A stretch of DNA of 51,831 nucleotides, from the NCBI GenBank assembly GCA_051453625.1, contig JBOZIK010000001.1, forward strand, positions 201,503,289-201,555,119, written 5' to 3'. Every line of letters begins with the position of its first letter. Position 1 is the first letter of the stretch. Made by a program: the position numbers and the translations under genes. Shown here piece after piece: positions 12,067 to 23,440 of this stretch. This DNA comes from Welwitschia mirabilis. Its lineage: Eukaryota > Gnetophyta > Gnetopsida > Welwitschiales. The notes beneath the pieces were generated by a model. It made no database searches, was not told the DNA's origin, and was given only the letters and a program-made list of their open reading frames with translations.

Positions 12067-14216
12067 TGAGTAATAGGATTATGATAAAAGAGAAAAATAA
12101 AAATTTTGTTAAACTTTTCTAAATAAAAATGTGAAAATATTGCGTGAACAAAATTGGTTTTATAAGATTACTCTTTTTGTGATAAAATGTAATTATATTA
12201 CTTCAATTTTACTTAAGATTAGAGAATACTATATCATAAAATGATAACTTTAACTAGCTATCACAACCCTATTCCTATACTATAATGGTCCCTTTTTACA
12301 TGGTGAAAGAAATTTATCACATTCATTCTCATTTTAAAATTATTTATTAATGAGTACTATTCGTTAGTTTAAATTTAAAATTTGTTCATGAAATAACCGA
12401 AGTGGTGGAAGCATTCAAAATTCAGAGACGAACATGAATAATGAGGAGCGATGAATTTTAGTAATGTATACTAAGGAGATATGTAATTCAGTTTGCCAAA
12501 ATTACAAAATAGAGTTTGAATACTACAAAATGCGAAATACATATGGAGAACATAGATGAAAATTCTAATAAAAATGAATCATGTGTTATAAAAATTTTAT
12601 CTTATATTTGAAAATACAATTAAATGTCCATTTACTATGATTTTTCTTCCTTGTCTCCCATAAATTATGTTCATGGATTAATGACTTTTACAATGATACT
12701 AAAAAGTGATGAGTAGTTATCCTGGGTATATGAATCATCATTATGGTTATATCATAATGTATTGTGGAGTAATACGAACCTTATTTATGGATCCGATCTA
12801 TTCTCCCAATTTTTTTGATGTTTTAAACCTATTTAAGATGGATAAAGGATAATGACAATCATCTATTTTATTTATACATGATCATATGAAGATGCACAAA
12901 TGCATTAAAAGGAAAAATGTACTACTCATGATTTTACTATGTATTCTTTGTAAATCAAGGACAACAATAGCCTACATGAGATTGTTGAGATGGCCCTATA
13001 ATTTTCATATAATTTTCTTGATCTCATCTAGGGCTCCTTAAATTTTCTTAAGTTAAATAATTTCATGAATTTTAAAGGTTTTATGGAATAGTTAATGCTA
13101 ATGAACACATCCAATCTCAAATCATATATGTTGCTTTTATCTTTGTTATAATTTAATGGGAGTAGAGTTAAATGCTCCCCTAAGTCATGAACTTGCATTG
13201 TCTTAAGATAGTTCATAATGGCTACTAGTAGATGATTATAGATGAAGAAAGTAATAAGGGTTATTCTTAATCTAAACTACCTTATTTATAAATAGGATCA
13301 CACTATCCTATATTTTGGGTATAAACCTTATATTCACCACAAAAATTAGAGGTGTCCTTTTGTTGAGGGTTATTTAGACTCAAGCCCATAATGAGATGGT
13401 GCAAATTCCTCTTAGTTGGTAGTTGTTGTTAGGTTATATGAATCATTTAATCATCACCTAGTAAGAGGTAGTGTTATTATTTAATGTTCATAAAGACTTA
13501 AGATAGACTACTTAGGAAAGTCATAATTTAGTCTCTTCTTAATATTTACGAGTCTTATGGTAAATGAGTAGTTTAGAACATTAGTGAAAAATATCTATAT
13601 AAATAAATATTAATATGAAGAACCTAGACCAAATACATGATGGTTAAATGTACTAATGGAGATGATAGAAATGGTGTGAAAAAGAGATGAATTTATCAAA
13701 TATCCATGAGTCATGTCAGTATGACTAGTCATCACAATGTTGTAAAAGTAAACTTGACAATGCATGAAATAAATCAAAAATGTAATTACCAATCATCACT
13801 TCCTTAATGTTGATCAAATTAGCTCTTGAGAAATTATTTTTCAATTGGTTAGTAAAGATAAGGCATCTTAATTCTAATTTAGACCATAATAAAATAACTA
13901 GATCATTCCCTTCTTGCGTGTGTCCTTCAGCACTTCTATTGGCAATGCCCCTCATATTTCAAGCCTATAGCATTATGGTTTACCAAAGTTATAGAGTCTA
14001 TATTTAAACAGTGAATTATAAAAATGTAATGTAAAGCAATATAGTGTAAGATCCTATAAGTGACATGACAAAACATATTGCCTGAAAGAAAGAGACATTT
14101 GCTAGAGTGTAAAATTTTTAGGTAGATATTAATGTTTTTTTACCTATGGATGTAGATCATTAGATAGGTATTCTATGTCATGATAATCTGATCCTTGATT
14201 GTTATTATCTTGTATT

Positions 14217-14234
14217 TCTTCTTCTTCTTCTTCC
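14217..14234. repeat. (CTT)n microsatellite
   Basis: Six CTT units precede a short T-rich run. No associated gene. Confidence 0.8.
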
Positions 14235-14737
14235 CTTTTTTTAATTTTTAAAGCAAAATATCCCCTTCTTTATTATCTTGAGTTTAATTTCACACAGTAT
14301 ATTCTTGTAAAGACTACTATAGCTTCGAATGGAAATTCTTTCATGTAGTAAAAACTATAAAGAAGTAAAATGATATACAAAAATGATGAAGGAAAATGAG
14401 GCCTAAGGAAATGATGAAGCAAACTGAGACCTAAGGAAATGATTCAAAAGCACGATAAAATCAAACATTAAAGTTGTGGTAAAAATGCATAATAACATTA
14501 AAGATGATCTCATTTTATATTAACCAAAGATAACATAAGAAAGCAGTCATAAGGCAATTTCATTTTTTTTTTTCAAAAGCATAATAAAGGATAGCAAAAT
14601 TTTTTGGATTTTGGAAAATGTGCATAAGCAACACTTCTACATGGAATGATTAGTATATGGCATAGGCATGGGATAGATTATCCATTGCTACTAGATTGAA
14701 ATGAAAGTAATTGCTTTAGAGTTGAAGGATTCTTCAA

Positions 14738-14887
14738 GATTGATAGTAATGTCTGCTAGCTTATTCTCATGATAGATTTTCAATTTCTAACCATTTATAG
14801 TAAATTGACTATTATTTACTAGTTTCTTAATTGTAGTTCTCACTTTCTAATTTGTTTTTATTACCTTAAAATGTCTGTACCACTTCG
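14738..14887 (-). pseudogene. Gypsy integrase C-terminus, continuation left of the insertion
   Basis: Reading leftward from the LTR edge: 'KWYRHFKV' (family 'RWSGPFTV') and then 'NSQFTINGxKLKIYHE', where x is a stop (family 'F.VNGQRLK.Y'). This is the part of the integrase C-terminal domain expected right after 'VLLFNSRL.LFPGKLRS'. It therefore continues the frame broken at 21395, with roughly 10-12 codons missing at the junction. Confidence 0.75.
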
Positions 14888-16099
14888 TAACTAGTTTTCN
14901 NNNNNNNNNTGTAATATTGATCGTAGCTTTGTAGTGATCCAGATTTATCTAAGTTTACATTCAGAATCGTTTTTCCATAAGAATATATGTCGTAAATTTT
15001 ACAAAAGTAACAAGATTAATTTAACTTACAATCAAACTCAAATAATAGAAAAATCAGAAGTTGAGAAGGAAGTTGATCTTTGGTTAATGACGTGAAGCAA
15101 TGGAAAGGCTCTAAAGGTCTACTTGATTTGTCTAACTCTCCACCGTTAATCTAATGATTCTTTTATCCTAAACTTCACAATCAATTGAGATCCACCTAAA
15201 AATTGCCAATGCCAAACTAATTATGTAATAATGATGAAAGGGAAAAGCCTACTTAAGAATTAGTCCTATTTAAAAATTGCTAATACCAAACAAATTATGC
15301 AATAAAAATGAAAGGATTAAAACTAATTCTAAAACTAGTCCTACCTAAATATTACTATTACCAAATGACTTTATGCATTAATAATGAAAGGGTTTAAAAA
15401 AATTCTTTTATTAACACTAAAATAGAAATACGTTACATCAGTTACAGAGAGAGGTAAAGAAGATGAACTCCTCAAATTGCCTTAGATCATTCTACCCCCA
15501 AAAAAGGTTATCTGAGTGCCATGACATCCTAGCCTGCAAGTATTTTCCACCTTAAGTCAACCAAAAGATGTTTGCTATGGATTCTCAAGGCCCTTTTCTA
15601 GATAAGGGAAGGATTTAAGAGTTTTCTCATAATTGTGTTAGGCATTGTCATTATGTATTAGATGGATGATTACATAAAGGGGATTACTTAAGGGTGGTTA
15701 TAAAAGAAGGAAGTTATAATATTTAACATGTAGCTATAAGAAAAAATTCATCTTCTTCTTATGCAAACATGACAATGACATCTCCTCTGATTACTAATTA
15801 TGTTGCCAATGGATATCAAGTCATGCATCTTTCACATGATCATCCTCATTGTGTCACATGTCACTACAATGTGTCATCTTACACTTTTGCAGTGTTATTT
15901 GCTAAAATTCCTTAAGGTTTTGTAAAGTCTTTCAAAAGTAAGCAACTGACCTATTAATGTTAGAAGAATGCTCATAATTTTTTGAAAAATAATAAAAAGA
16001 ATTGAAGACATTAATATGTGATAGAAAAATGCATTTTAATGTTTCTTCCTATGCTAAATTGATCCATTTTACTTAAAATGTTAATTTGGCATGTAAACA
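14888..16099 (-). repeat. 3' LTR (LTR A), 1212 bp
   Basis: Homologous over its length to 19910-21394 (for example GCTTTGTAGTGATCCAGATT in both). On the - strand it starts TGTTTAC and ends CTAGTTA; the final CA is lost. The TATA box at 15592-15601 is mutated (CTAGAAAAGG). It lacks two segments present in the partner: the 125-bp duplication and about 150 bp at 21031-21180. Together these explain the length difference almost exactly. A 10-base N run lies at 14900-14909. Confidence 0.85.
14900..14909. other. Assembly gap, 10 N
   Basis: Lies a few bases inside LTR A; the length of LTR A agrees with its partner if the gap size is right. Confidence 0.99.
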
Positions 16100-16111
16100 C
16101 ACCCCATAACC
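16100..16111 (-). promoter_or_regulatory. Polypurine-like tract at the 3' LTR
   Basis: GGTTATGGGGTG on the - strand directly precedes the TGTTTAC start of LTR A. Position is right for the plus-strand primer. The purine run is short and interrupted, so the call leans on position. Confidence 0.5.
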
Positions 16112-18092
16112 AAAACTTTGCTAGACTCTTAGCAAAAAATTGATGAAGACATGAGAAACATGGAAAAATTAACTAAGAAAGAATTACAACTAAGGAAATG
16201 ATATGACATTTTTAAATTTTTTAATCAATTTTTAATAATTTAAGGCATCAAAATCAAAAAAATATGTGAAAATGGATACCATAAATTCTAACCAAAACTA
16301 GAGTTTATCCTTAAAAGTTATAAAAATAGGAAATTTGATGTGAGGCTTTTGAGGACAAGTTAATTACATGGCTAATAAATGATTTCGATGAATGTATTTA
16401 GGGAAAACCACACTGCAAGGCTTAAACCAAAATGTAATTTTTAGGAAATACAAAACATTAAACTTAATGGAAAATGCACATTCACACATTCCAAATATAG
16501 ACTACCTAAGTTAATGGCCACATTTATTTTATTTTTTAATTTTATTTGAAATTTGAAAGGATTAAAATATCAAAAATAAGATATCCTGTAAGTAAACCTA
16601 CAAGCAATAAAAAATTAATCAAGCAAATTTCCAAGCATACAAGTTAAAGAAAGTAAACACAAAAGAATCTTTTAATTTCACCTTTTTCATTTCATTCTTA
16701 CCTTTTTTCACAATCATGCCTTATTCTTTGTTTAGGCATTTTGATTNNNNNNNNNNNNNNNNNNNNNNNNNNNNNNNNNNNNNNNNNNNNNNNNNNNNNN
16801 NNNNNNNNNNNNNNNNNNNNNNNNNNNNNNNNNNNNNNNNNNNNNNAGAAAAAAGAGGGTGTTACAAGCATTTAGTATTATGACATCTCCTTCCAATAGA
16901 GTTAAGCATGTTGATATATGAAAGAGTTAGTGCTACATCACCAGTGAGCGTTTATAGCCTCGATGTAGCTGAACATGTCATAAATTAAATCATTAGAGCT
17001 GCATTGCCTACAAGCATCCATAGCCCTAATGTAGTTAATTAAACCCATTTTTTAAGTAATCATTAAATAATGTGCTTTTGGAGAGGAGACATTTCATTTT
17101 ATTTTAAATCATCCTTCTCATTTTCATTTAATTTTAATGCACATGAAGGGGTCATTGGCTTATTAGCCTAATCAAGACAACTACCTTTTTCATAAAATTA
17201 TTTAAAAACAATTAACTCAGCAGGAAAGTAGACTTCACATTAATTCAATCATATTTTTTAACTAGAAGACCTTAAATGAAACTAACCTTAAATAAGATAA
17301 CTCAAAAATATGCAAAACTTGTCTTGAAAAACTATAAGTAAACTTAAATTCTACCTAATTTGCAATGATAAGGTGATTATGTATTAACTATTTATTTGCT
17401 AAGAGCCATGAACTAGGATCATCTAATCTAAAGAATTTTGTAGATGGATGGAGGGGAAGGGTGGTCGATGAATTTTATTAGGTATCGCCAAAGTGGAAGG
17501 GATGTGAAATGAGTTTTGAGGCAATGATGATTTATTTAGTGGAGTGAGTGGTATTTAGGATTTTCATTAAAATATCTAAGACAATGATTATAAATGTGGT
17601 AGTGCTTGAGTGGTTTAAGGTGTAAAAGGACATTAAGCATAAAATTTTTTAGTCTTTTTTTTTTTCAAAGCAAAATCTATTTTAAAAGAAAAATCTATTC
17701 TAAAAGGAAAATCTAATCTAAATGCATGCAATGAAACAAATTTTTTTTAAGGTATTGCATACGTGAAGGCTCAAAATGATGAATTCCATGATTGAATGAT
17801 GTGTTAAAATTATACAATGCATTCAAAGATGAAAGAGAATCCTTATAAACATTTATGCATGAATCTATAAAATTGTAAAGAACATAAACACTAGTAGTAA
17901 AATTGATACATTCAAAATAAAAAAAATTTCCATTTCTTAGCGTATTTCTATTTACTCAATAACTCATGCAAGACATCGTTTTGGGTTGAAGAAAAAAGTG
18001 AATTGAAAATCATGGGAGAAGATGAATGACATCAAGAGAAGTATTAGAAAATGGTTTCAAAGTTGAAGATGATTAGTCTTCCTCATTAAGAT
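16112..18092. other. Noncoding interior of the nested element
   Basis: Between the unknown ORF and the 3' LTR lie about 2 kb, including the 16747-16846 gap, without a recognisable coding motif. A short imperfect direct repeat surrounds 16925-17035 ('GTGAGCGTTTATAGCC' and 'ACAAGCATCCATAGCC', each followed by a similar TAATGTAG/CGATGTAG segment). Confidence 0.5.
16747..16846. other. Assembly gap, 100 N
   Basis: Round length suggests a gap of unknown true size, inside the nested element. Confidence 0.99.
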
Positions 18093-19184
18093 TTAAGTCT
18101 TGCTCAAGAGATAAAGATAAAATAACATAATAGATTCAAGAGGTTGTTGACAAAAAGATGAAGGCCCTTCATAGGGTAGATCTTGTACACTCTTTTGGAT
18201 AATGCTATTGTCTTCATTAAAGTTTTTAAGGGATTCTTTCTCATAAGGTTGTGCAGGAACTAAAGTTTTTTGGTTTAAACATAGGTTCATTTCAATGTTA
18301 TATACTTTATTAATGTCATCTATTGATTCATATTCTGTTATATAGATTTCTAATTTGATTTCTTCCTCAAACATTTACTCACTTACTACTAATTGATCAT
18401 CATTAAATGTCTCTAATCCTATTCTAAAGTATAATTTAGATACACCTCATTATTCACTTTCTAAGGCATATCTAAGCTCAAGGTCCCCTTGGGTATCCTC
18501 ATTGGTTTTGTTATGGACTTCTTTTTCATTCATAAGGGATATGGTTTGGGTTTTAATGATGATAGTCTTATTAATCTCTTCAAAGTTTTCTAGGCTCTTA
18601 GCTTGATAAAATATAGGAAGGTTTTCTTCATCTTATTATTGGTTCAGAGCCCTTAGGATTTGTTCATTAGTTTAAGCTATTTATTGAAGGATTTGGTCAA
18701 TGTTTTCTTTAGTTTTATTGGTCATTTCTTCCAAGGAATGAGAATGAAATTGAGAAGTGGTGGAAGAAGACTTGGAAGAACCTTCTAGAACTCTTTGAAA
18801 GGCATACTTAAAAGAATGTGAAGGGGCTTACTGGGTATACGAAGATGAAGGGTAGTAATCAAATGATGAAGAATATGGGAAGCGATACAAAGGGTAAGGA
18901 TCAAAGGATGACAAATATGAAAATGAGGATGAAGAATACAAATTGTGAGAGGTAAAGGAAGGCATGGGATCAAACTCTCTTGGTTCATAATAGGGGTTTT
19001 AAAATTCAAAGTTGTAAGGAATTTAATCTATGGATGAATAGGATTGAAGATATTATTCAGGGATTTGTCTAGATAAAATGAAGTCTTTTATAGTAAATTT
19101 GGGTTGATTACAGTTCTAGAAACTATAAGGGTAAATAGGTGAAATCTTAGAACGTGTTAAAAATAGGTTAGGAGCCGAACTCAT
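18093..19184 (-). pseudogene. Unknown retroelement ORF, about 364 codons, stops but no frameshift
   Basis: From ATG at 19184 one frame runs to a stop at 18093 with about ten internal stops, several of them one transition from Gln or Trp codons, and no apparent frameshift. The N-terminal third is rich in Ser, Tyr, Phe and Pro with a loose repeat (SFSYLSSFDPYPL, then RFPYSSSFDYYPSSSY). The middle is polar, with a likely helical stretch (LEEMTNKTKENIDQILQ). The C-terminal third is acidic (MFEEEIKLEIYITEYESIDD). I see no zinc knuckle, protease, RT or integrase motif. It lies where gag would be, downstream of the 5' LTR. It could be a gag-like or an element-specific protein; family unknown. Confidence 0.55.
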
Positions 19185-20610
19185 TATCAAACATTCAAAA
19201 ATCAAGTTACCGTTTAGGTTGAGAGTTCATGTTTTCTAGAATTTTCTTAGTATTAGAGGAAGCCTATAAGTCAAAAAGCTATAGAGAGGTCATAGAATAT
19301 ATCTATTAAGGTTCATATCATTTTGAGTAGAAAAGTCAATGATAACAATTTGTTTAAGTAGTGGGAAAAAATAGAGTTTGATTTTGGGCCAGTGCCAAGT
19401 AGTTTAGATTAAAGGGTCTGAAAATTTTTTGATGAAAACATAAAATGACTATAATTTTGCAAAATTCAACCTAGGAAATTAACTTAATTTTTTTAATTTT
19501 CTTAAATTTTTTAAATAGAAATAAAATTAAACATAACTAAACAATTTATAGTAATTTATAGAAATTAGAAAAACACAAATTAAATTGTTAAAGTTTAGGG
19601 TTTTTTTTTTTAATTCACAATTTTAGACTTTGGATGCACCTGTAGGAAAGTTTCTAGACCTATAACATGAAAATATCAAATGTAAAAATGAATTTTAGAT
19701 GTTATATTGGAAAACCAAACTCAATAATTTAAACTAGTTTAGGCTTTATTGGAAATAGACTAGTACTTACCATTGAAAGAAAATGAAAACCAAAGAGAGA
19801 GAACCCGCTTAGGTACTAATGAAAGTGGATCAGTACCAACCATTAGAAAAATAAAAAATAACTAAAAAAATTTCAAGGATAAAATCATGTACTCTTCAAA
19901 AAATTACCATGCTAGTCTCCCTTGACAATAGTGCTAAAATATGATCATAGCTTTGTAGTGATCCAGATTTATCTGAGTTTACACTTAAGATCATTCTTCC
20001 ATAGGGCTATATGTGGTAACTTTTACAAAAGTAATAAGATTAATTCAACTTACAATAAAACTCAAACAATAGTAAAATTAAAAGTTGGGAATGAAGTTGG
20101 TCTTGATTGATGACATGAAGAAATAAAAATGCTTCAAAGGTCTACTCGATTTATCCAACTATCCACCTTCATTCTAATGATTTTTGTATTCTAAACTTAA
20201 CAATCAAGTAAGCTCCACCTAAAAATTACCAATTCCAAATGAACTATGTAATAACAATGAAAGAAAAAAACCTTCTTAAGAATTAGGCCTATCTAAAAAT
20301 TGCCAATGCCAAATGAATTATGCAATAAGAATTAAAGGATTAAACTAATTCTAGAACTAGTTCTACCTAAGTATTGCTAATACAAAATGACTTTGTGCAT
20401 TAAAAATGAAAGGGTACAAAATAATTCTTTTATTAAAACTAAAATAAATATACATTACATCAATTAAAGAGAGAGGTAAAGAAGACCTTCTCAACTAGCC
20501 TTAGATCATTCTGCTCCTAAAAAAGGTTATGAAGGCGCCATGAGATCCTAGCCTCTAAGTCTTTTCCACATTAAGCTAACCAAAATATATTTACAATGGG
20601 CACTCAAGGC

Positions 20611-20620
20611 CCTTTTATAG
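20611..20620 (-). promoter_or_regulatory. LTR TATA box, proximal copy
   Basis: CTATAAAAGG on the - strand, 125 bp downstream of the distal copy. The equivalent site in the other LTR is CTAGAAAAGG, so only LTR B keeps a consensus box. Confidence 0.7.
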
Positions 20621-20735
20621 ATGACGGAAGACTTAAGGAGCTTTGTCATGATTGTGTTAGATGTTGTTATTATGCGTTAGGTGGACAGTTACATAAGGGA
20701 GATTACTTAAGAGTAGTTACAAGAGCACTCAAGGC

Positions 20736-20745
20736 CCTTTTATAG
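20736..20745 (-). promoter_or_regulatory. LTR TATA box, distal copy
   Basis: CTATAAAAGG on the - strand, in the 5' (right-hand) copy of the tandem duplication. It is a consensus plant TATA box at a plausible U3/R position of the LTR. Confidence 0.65.
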
Positions 20746-21394
20746 ATGACGGAAGACTTGAGGAGCTTTGTCATGATTGTGTTAGATGTTGTTATTGTGC
20801 GTTAGGTGGACAGTTACATAAGGGAGATTACTTAAGAGTAGTTACAAGAGGAGGAAGTTATAATATTTGGCATGTAGCCATAAGGAAATATTCTTCATCT
20901 TCTTATGTAATCATGGAGATGACATGTCCCATGAATAATGATAATGCTACCAATGGATGCCAAGTCATGTATCTTTCATGTGATCATTTTCGTTGCGTCA
21001 CATGTCACTGTGATGTATCATCTTGTACTTGTACCAAATTTCGTTAGTGTTGAATATTTAATTTAGATTATTTCTAACTTAACACATAAGTGCAATGTAA
21101 TTAAATCCTCTTAGGAATGCAATTTTTTCAACAATCTACCTTGGAAGGTTGGCGACGCCTGTGGTCCTAATTAGTGGTGTCGATGTTGTTTGTTGAAATT
21201 TCTTAAGGCTTTACAGAGTCTTTTAGAAGCCAGCAACAAACCTACTAATGTCAGGGGAAAGTCCATAGTTTCATGACAAATAATGAAAAGGGTATAAGAC
21301 ATTAATATGTAATACAATAATGCATTTTAATATTTCTCCCTATGATAAATTAACCCATTTTAGTTGTCTAGAATGTTAATTTTGACATTAAACA

Positions 21395-22400
21395 AATATC
21401 ATGTTGTAAAATAGAACTTTATGACCATGGTTGAAGTTATTTCTTTTAAATTTTTTATCATGATGACACTATAGTTGCTTCTTCATAATTCATTATTAGT
21501 TCATTGCATCATACCTAATATCATCTAATTTTCTAGTTGCAGTATTCTTTTTGGAATGTTATCTTTATTATTTAGGTTTAGTTTCTATGTTAAATTCCAA
21601 GATTTGCTGAATTTCTACTAGTAATAAACATTATTTTGTATATATGAGTTGATATGGAGTATAATCTAATAAATTTATCCATATTATTCTATAAATCCAT
21701 AATGCATCATTTAATATCTTAACCACTCCTTATTGAAATTAACTATTTTTACTAATATTCTTTTAATATATTAGTTGGAATTTTTAACTTAACAATTTGT
21801 TTGTAGATGATAAGTAGTGGTAACAATGTGCATTCTTCCTAGCAACTTCATTAAATTCTTTATGACCCTTTTTTTTTTTTTTGATAAAATGTATTCCTTA
21901 GTTACTAACAAGGATTTTTGGATGGTTAAATTATTGTAAAATACATTTTTTAAAAAACTCTACAACTATCTTAACATTATTTATTTAATTGCTTTATCTT
22001 CTACTCATTTTGTGACATATTTACTACTATGTATTGATAACCATGTGATTTAAGAAAAGATCTTATGAAGCCACTTCCATAAACATTAGATGGTTCACAT
22101 TTGAATATCATATTTATGAGCATCTCATCTTTCTTCAAAAGTCCTCTTAAATATTAGTAGCAGTTACACTTTGTGACATAATCAAGGGAATTATTAAATA
22201 GGATTTTATAGTGAAATACACTTTATAAAATCTTATGTGCTAGTTTATCTTTGTTGCATTAGCCTTTAAAATTATTATCATTGTACATGTATAAAATTTC
22301 TAATTTTTCCCACTTATGAATTTCATATTTGCAAATGTGATATAAGAAAGTACTTTACCACATGTAACATTTAATTGTTTTAAGAAATAATTTCTTGCTA
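21395..22400 (-). pseudogene. Gypsy integrase, core and C-terminal part up to the insertion
   Basis: Blocks in order on the - strand: 'VYGSGFIRSFLKSHGYQYI' (family 'VWGIDFMGPFPSS.G..YI'), 'TTTYHLQTN' (family 'TPYHPQTNG'), 'LNDALWIYR' and 'TPYQLIYTK' near 21640-21720 (family 'LNDALWAYRTAF...SPYRLVYGK'), 'QLEKLDDIRYDAM' near 21502-21548, and finally 'GHKVLFYN'. That last block abuts the LTR at 21394, so the reading frame is cut in the middle of a conserved motif. Confidence 0.87.
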
Positions 22401-22664
22401 TTACTGAACCAATCATGTAAAACCTTCAAGGTAAATAAGTAACTAGTGATGTTTGCATAATTAGGGTCCTTTATGTGAATTGGTGTATACTACAAATAAC
22501 TTCTCATCAAAAAAACTATTATCAAAGTAGTATTTCTTAGGCATTCTAAATGGAAGAGGTGGTATGCTAAATTATTCTTATGATCTCTTTTACTTTAGAT
22601 GTTAAAATAAAATTATTACATTAATAAGCTCCAATGTGTAATATGAACATTGTCAATATGCTTT

Positions 22665-22835
22665 GTTAATGATGGCTTACTCTAATGGTAAGGTCATAAA
22701 CATATGAACCTAGAGGTCTATAGTTCAAAATCCATGTTAGTGAAAAGTACAAATGAAATTTTACATAGGTATAAGTACCACTACATGTTTGTGTGACACA
22801 ATCTACCTCCTTTGCCTTACTCTAAAAAAAATTAC
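22665..22835 (+). mobile_element. tRNA-derived SINE with 11-bp target-site duplication
   Basis: The 171-bp insert is flanked by perfect direct repeats CAATATGCTTT (22654-22664 and 22836-22846). It starts with an A-box-like TGGCTTACTCTAATGGTAAG and has a B-box-like TAGTTCAAAATCC about 50 bp on (pol III consensus GGTTCRANTCC), and it ends CTCTAAAAAAAATTA. Internal A and B boxes, an A-rich end and a target-site duplication are the full SINE signature. It lies between the RNase H and integrase parts of the - strand gypsy element. Family not recognised. Confidence 0.75.
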
Positions 22836-22849
22836 CAATATGCTTTATT

Positions 22850-23440
22850 GCTAAGAACTTAATAGTTGAATAGTTTGTATACACCTAGATTTTGAAACCT
22901 CCAAGGTGGTGTTGAAACTTATTAGATGTAGTAGCTATTACAAGTAATTCTTTTTTGATGGTCATTTAATTATTTTTGATTAGAATAAGGGTCTTTATGT
23001 AGTAGAGGGTATGTGGCCTATGGTTAACATATTATCTATGTATAACACTAACTGTAGTATTACTACCATCACATTTAAGATTAAAAGGGTAATGCCAATT
23101 TGGTATAATAATAATCTGTGATGTGATAACATTTTATTTTAAAAATTAAATTCTTTTTCACAAGCATTATTCCATATAAAATATTTATCCTTTTGCAGTA
23201 GTTCATATAAATTTTTCACAGTTTTTAAAATATCTTTAATGAGTTTTCTATAATATTTAGCCCGTCATAAGAAGCCTCTCAATGTACTGCAATTTGTTGG
23301 GGTTGGTAGTGATTTAATAATTTAAATCTTTTTAGGAATGATAACTATTCTTGTCTTTTATACTACATGTCCTAGAACAACTCTACTTTTCATCATAAAA
23401 TGACTTCTCTTCCAACTCAATTTTAATTATTTCTCTATTA
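22850..23440 (-). pseudogene. Gypsy RT thumb / RNase H region, degenerate
   Basis: 'SLPTPTNCSTLRGFL' then, after one stop, 'RAKYYRKLIKDI' (near 23211-23315) match the family block 'LPPPTNVKGVRSFLGHAGFYRRFIKDFS'. 'LLQKDKYFIWNNACEKEF' matches the following 'LL.KDV.F.W...C..AF'. The RNase H proper is poorly preserved. Confidence 0.85.

Larger units (their letters stand above)
8297..14737. other. Repeat-derived DNA without a recognisable gene
   Basis: Apart from the minisatellite, the tandem duplication and the weak LTR-like patch listed separately, I recognise nothing here. It may include the 3' noncoding part and 3' LTR of the - strand gypsy element to its right, because that element's reading frame ends near 14738, but no LTR boundary could be recognised. 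Confidence 0.45.
20600..20849. repeat. 125-bp tandem duplication inside LTR B
   Basis: Copies 20600-20724 and 20725-20849 differ at only two positions (A/G in both cases). The partner LTR has a single copy of this segment. The repeat includes the LTR TATA box and about 100 bp that lie upstream of it on the - strand. Confidence 0.95.
14888..21394 (-). mobile_element. Non-autonomous LTR retrotransposon with unknown ORF, nested in gypsy integrase
   Basis: Two direct repeats, 14888-16099 and 19910-21394, enclose 3.8 kb. Orientation is - : both LTRs carry their promoter on that strand, a purine-rich GGTTATGGGGTG lies next to the left LTR (so that is the 3' LTR), and TGGTA lies next to the right LTR where a primer site belongs. 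The interior has no recognisable gag, protease, RT or integrase. It has one long decayed frame (18093-19184) and a 100-base gap. This fits a LARD- or TR-GAG-like non-autonomous element. No target-site duplication is visible; the host seems to have lost about 30 bp at the junction. Confidence 0.82.
19910..21394 (-). repeat. 5' LTR (LTR B), 1485 bp, with duplicated TATA segment
   Basis: Partner of 14888-16099. On the - strand it starts TGTTTAATG and ends CTAGCA, then TGGTAATTTT follows. The first five bases match a tRNA-iMet primer site (TGGTATCAGA) but the rest do not. It contains the two TATA boxes described separately. The right edge abuts the interrupted integrase frame of the host gypsy element. 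Confidence 0.85.

Noticed and set aside
13610-14007. Overlapping short open frames on both strands near 13.6-14.0 kb
   Set aside because: No domain, no homology that I recognise, and the lengths are expected by chance.
14883-21399. Target-site duplication around the A/B element
   Set aside because: The flanking five bases (CTTCG and AATAT) do not match, and the host frame indicates a small deletion at the junction instead.
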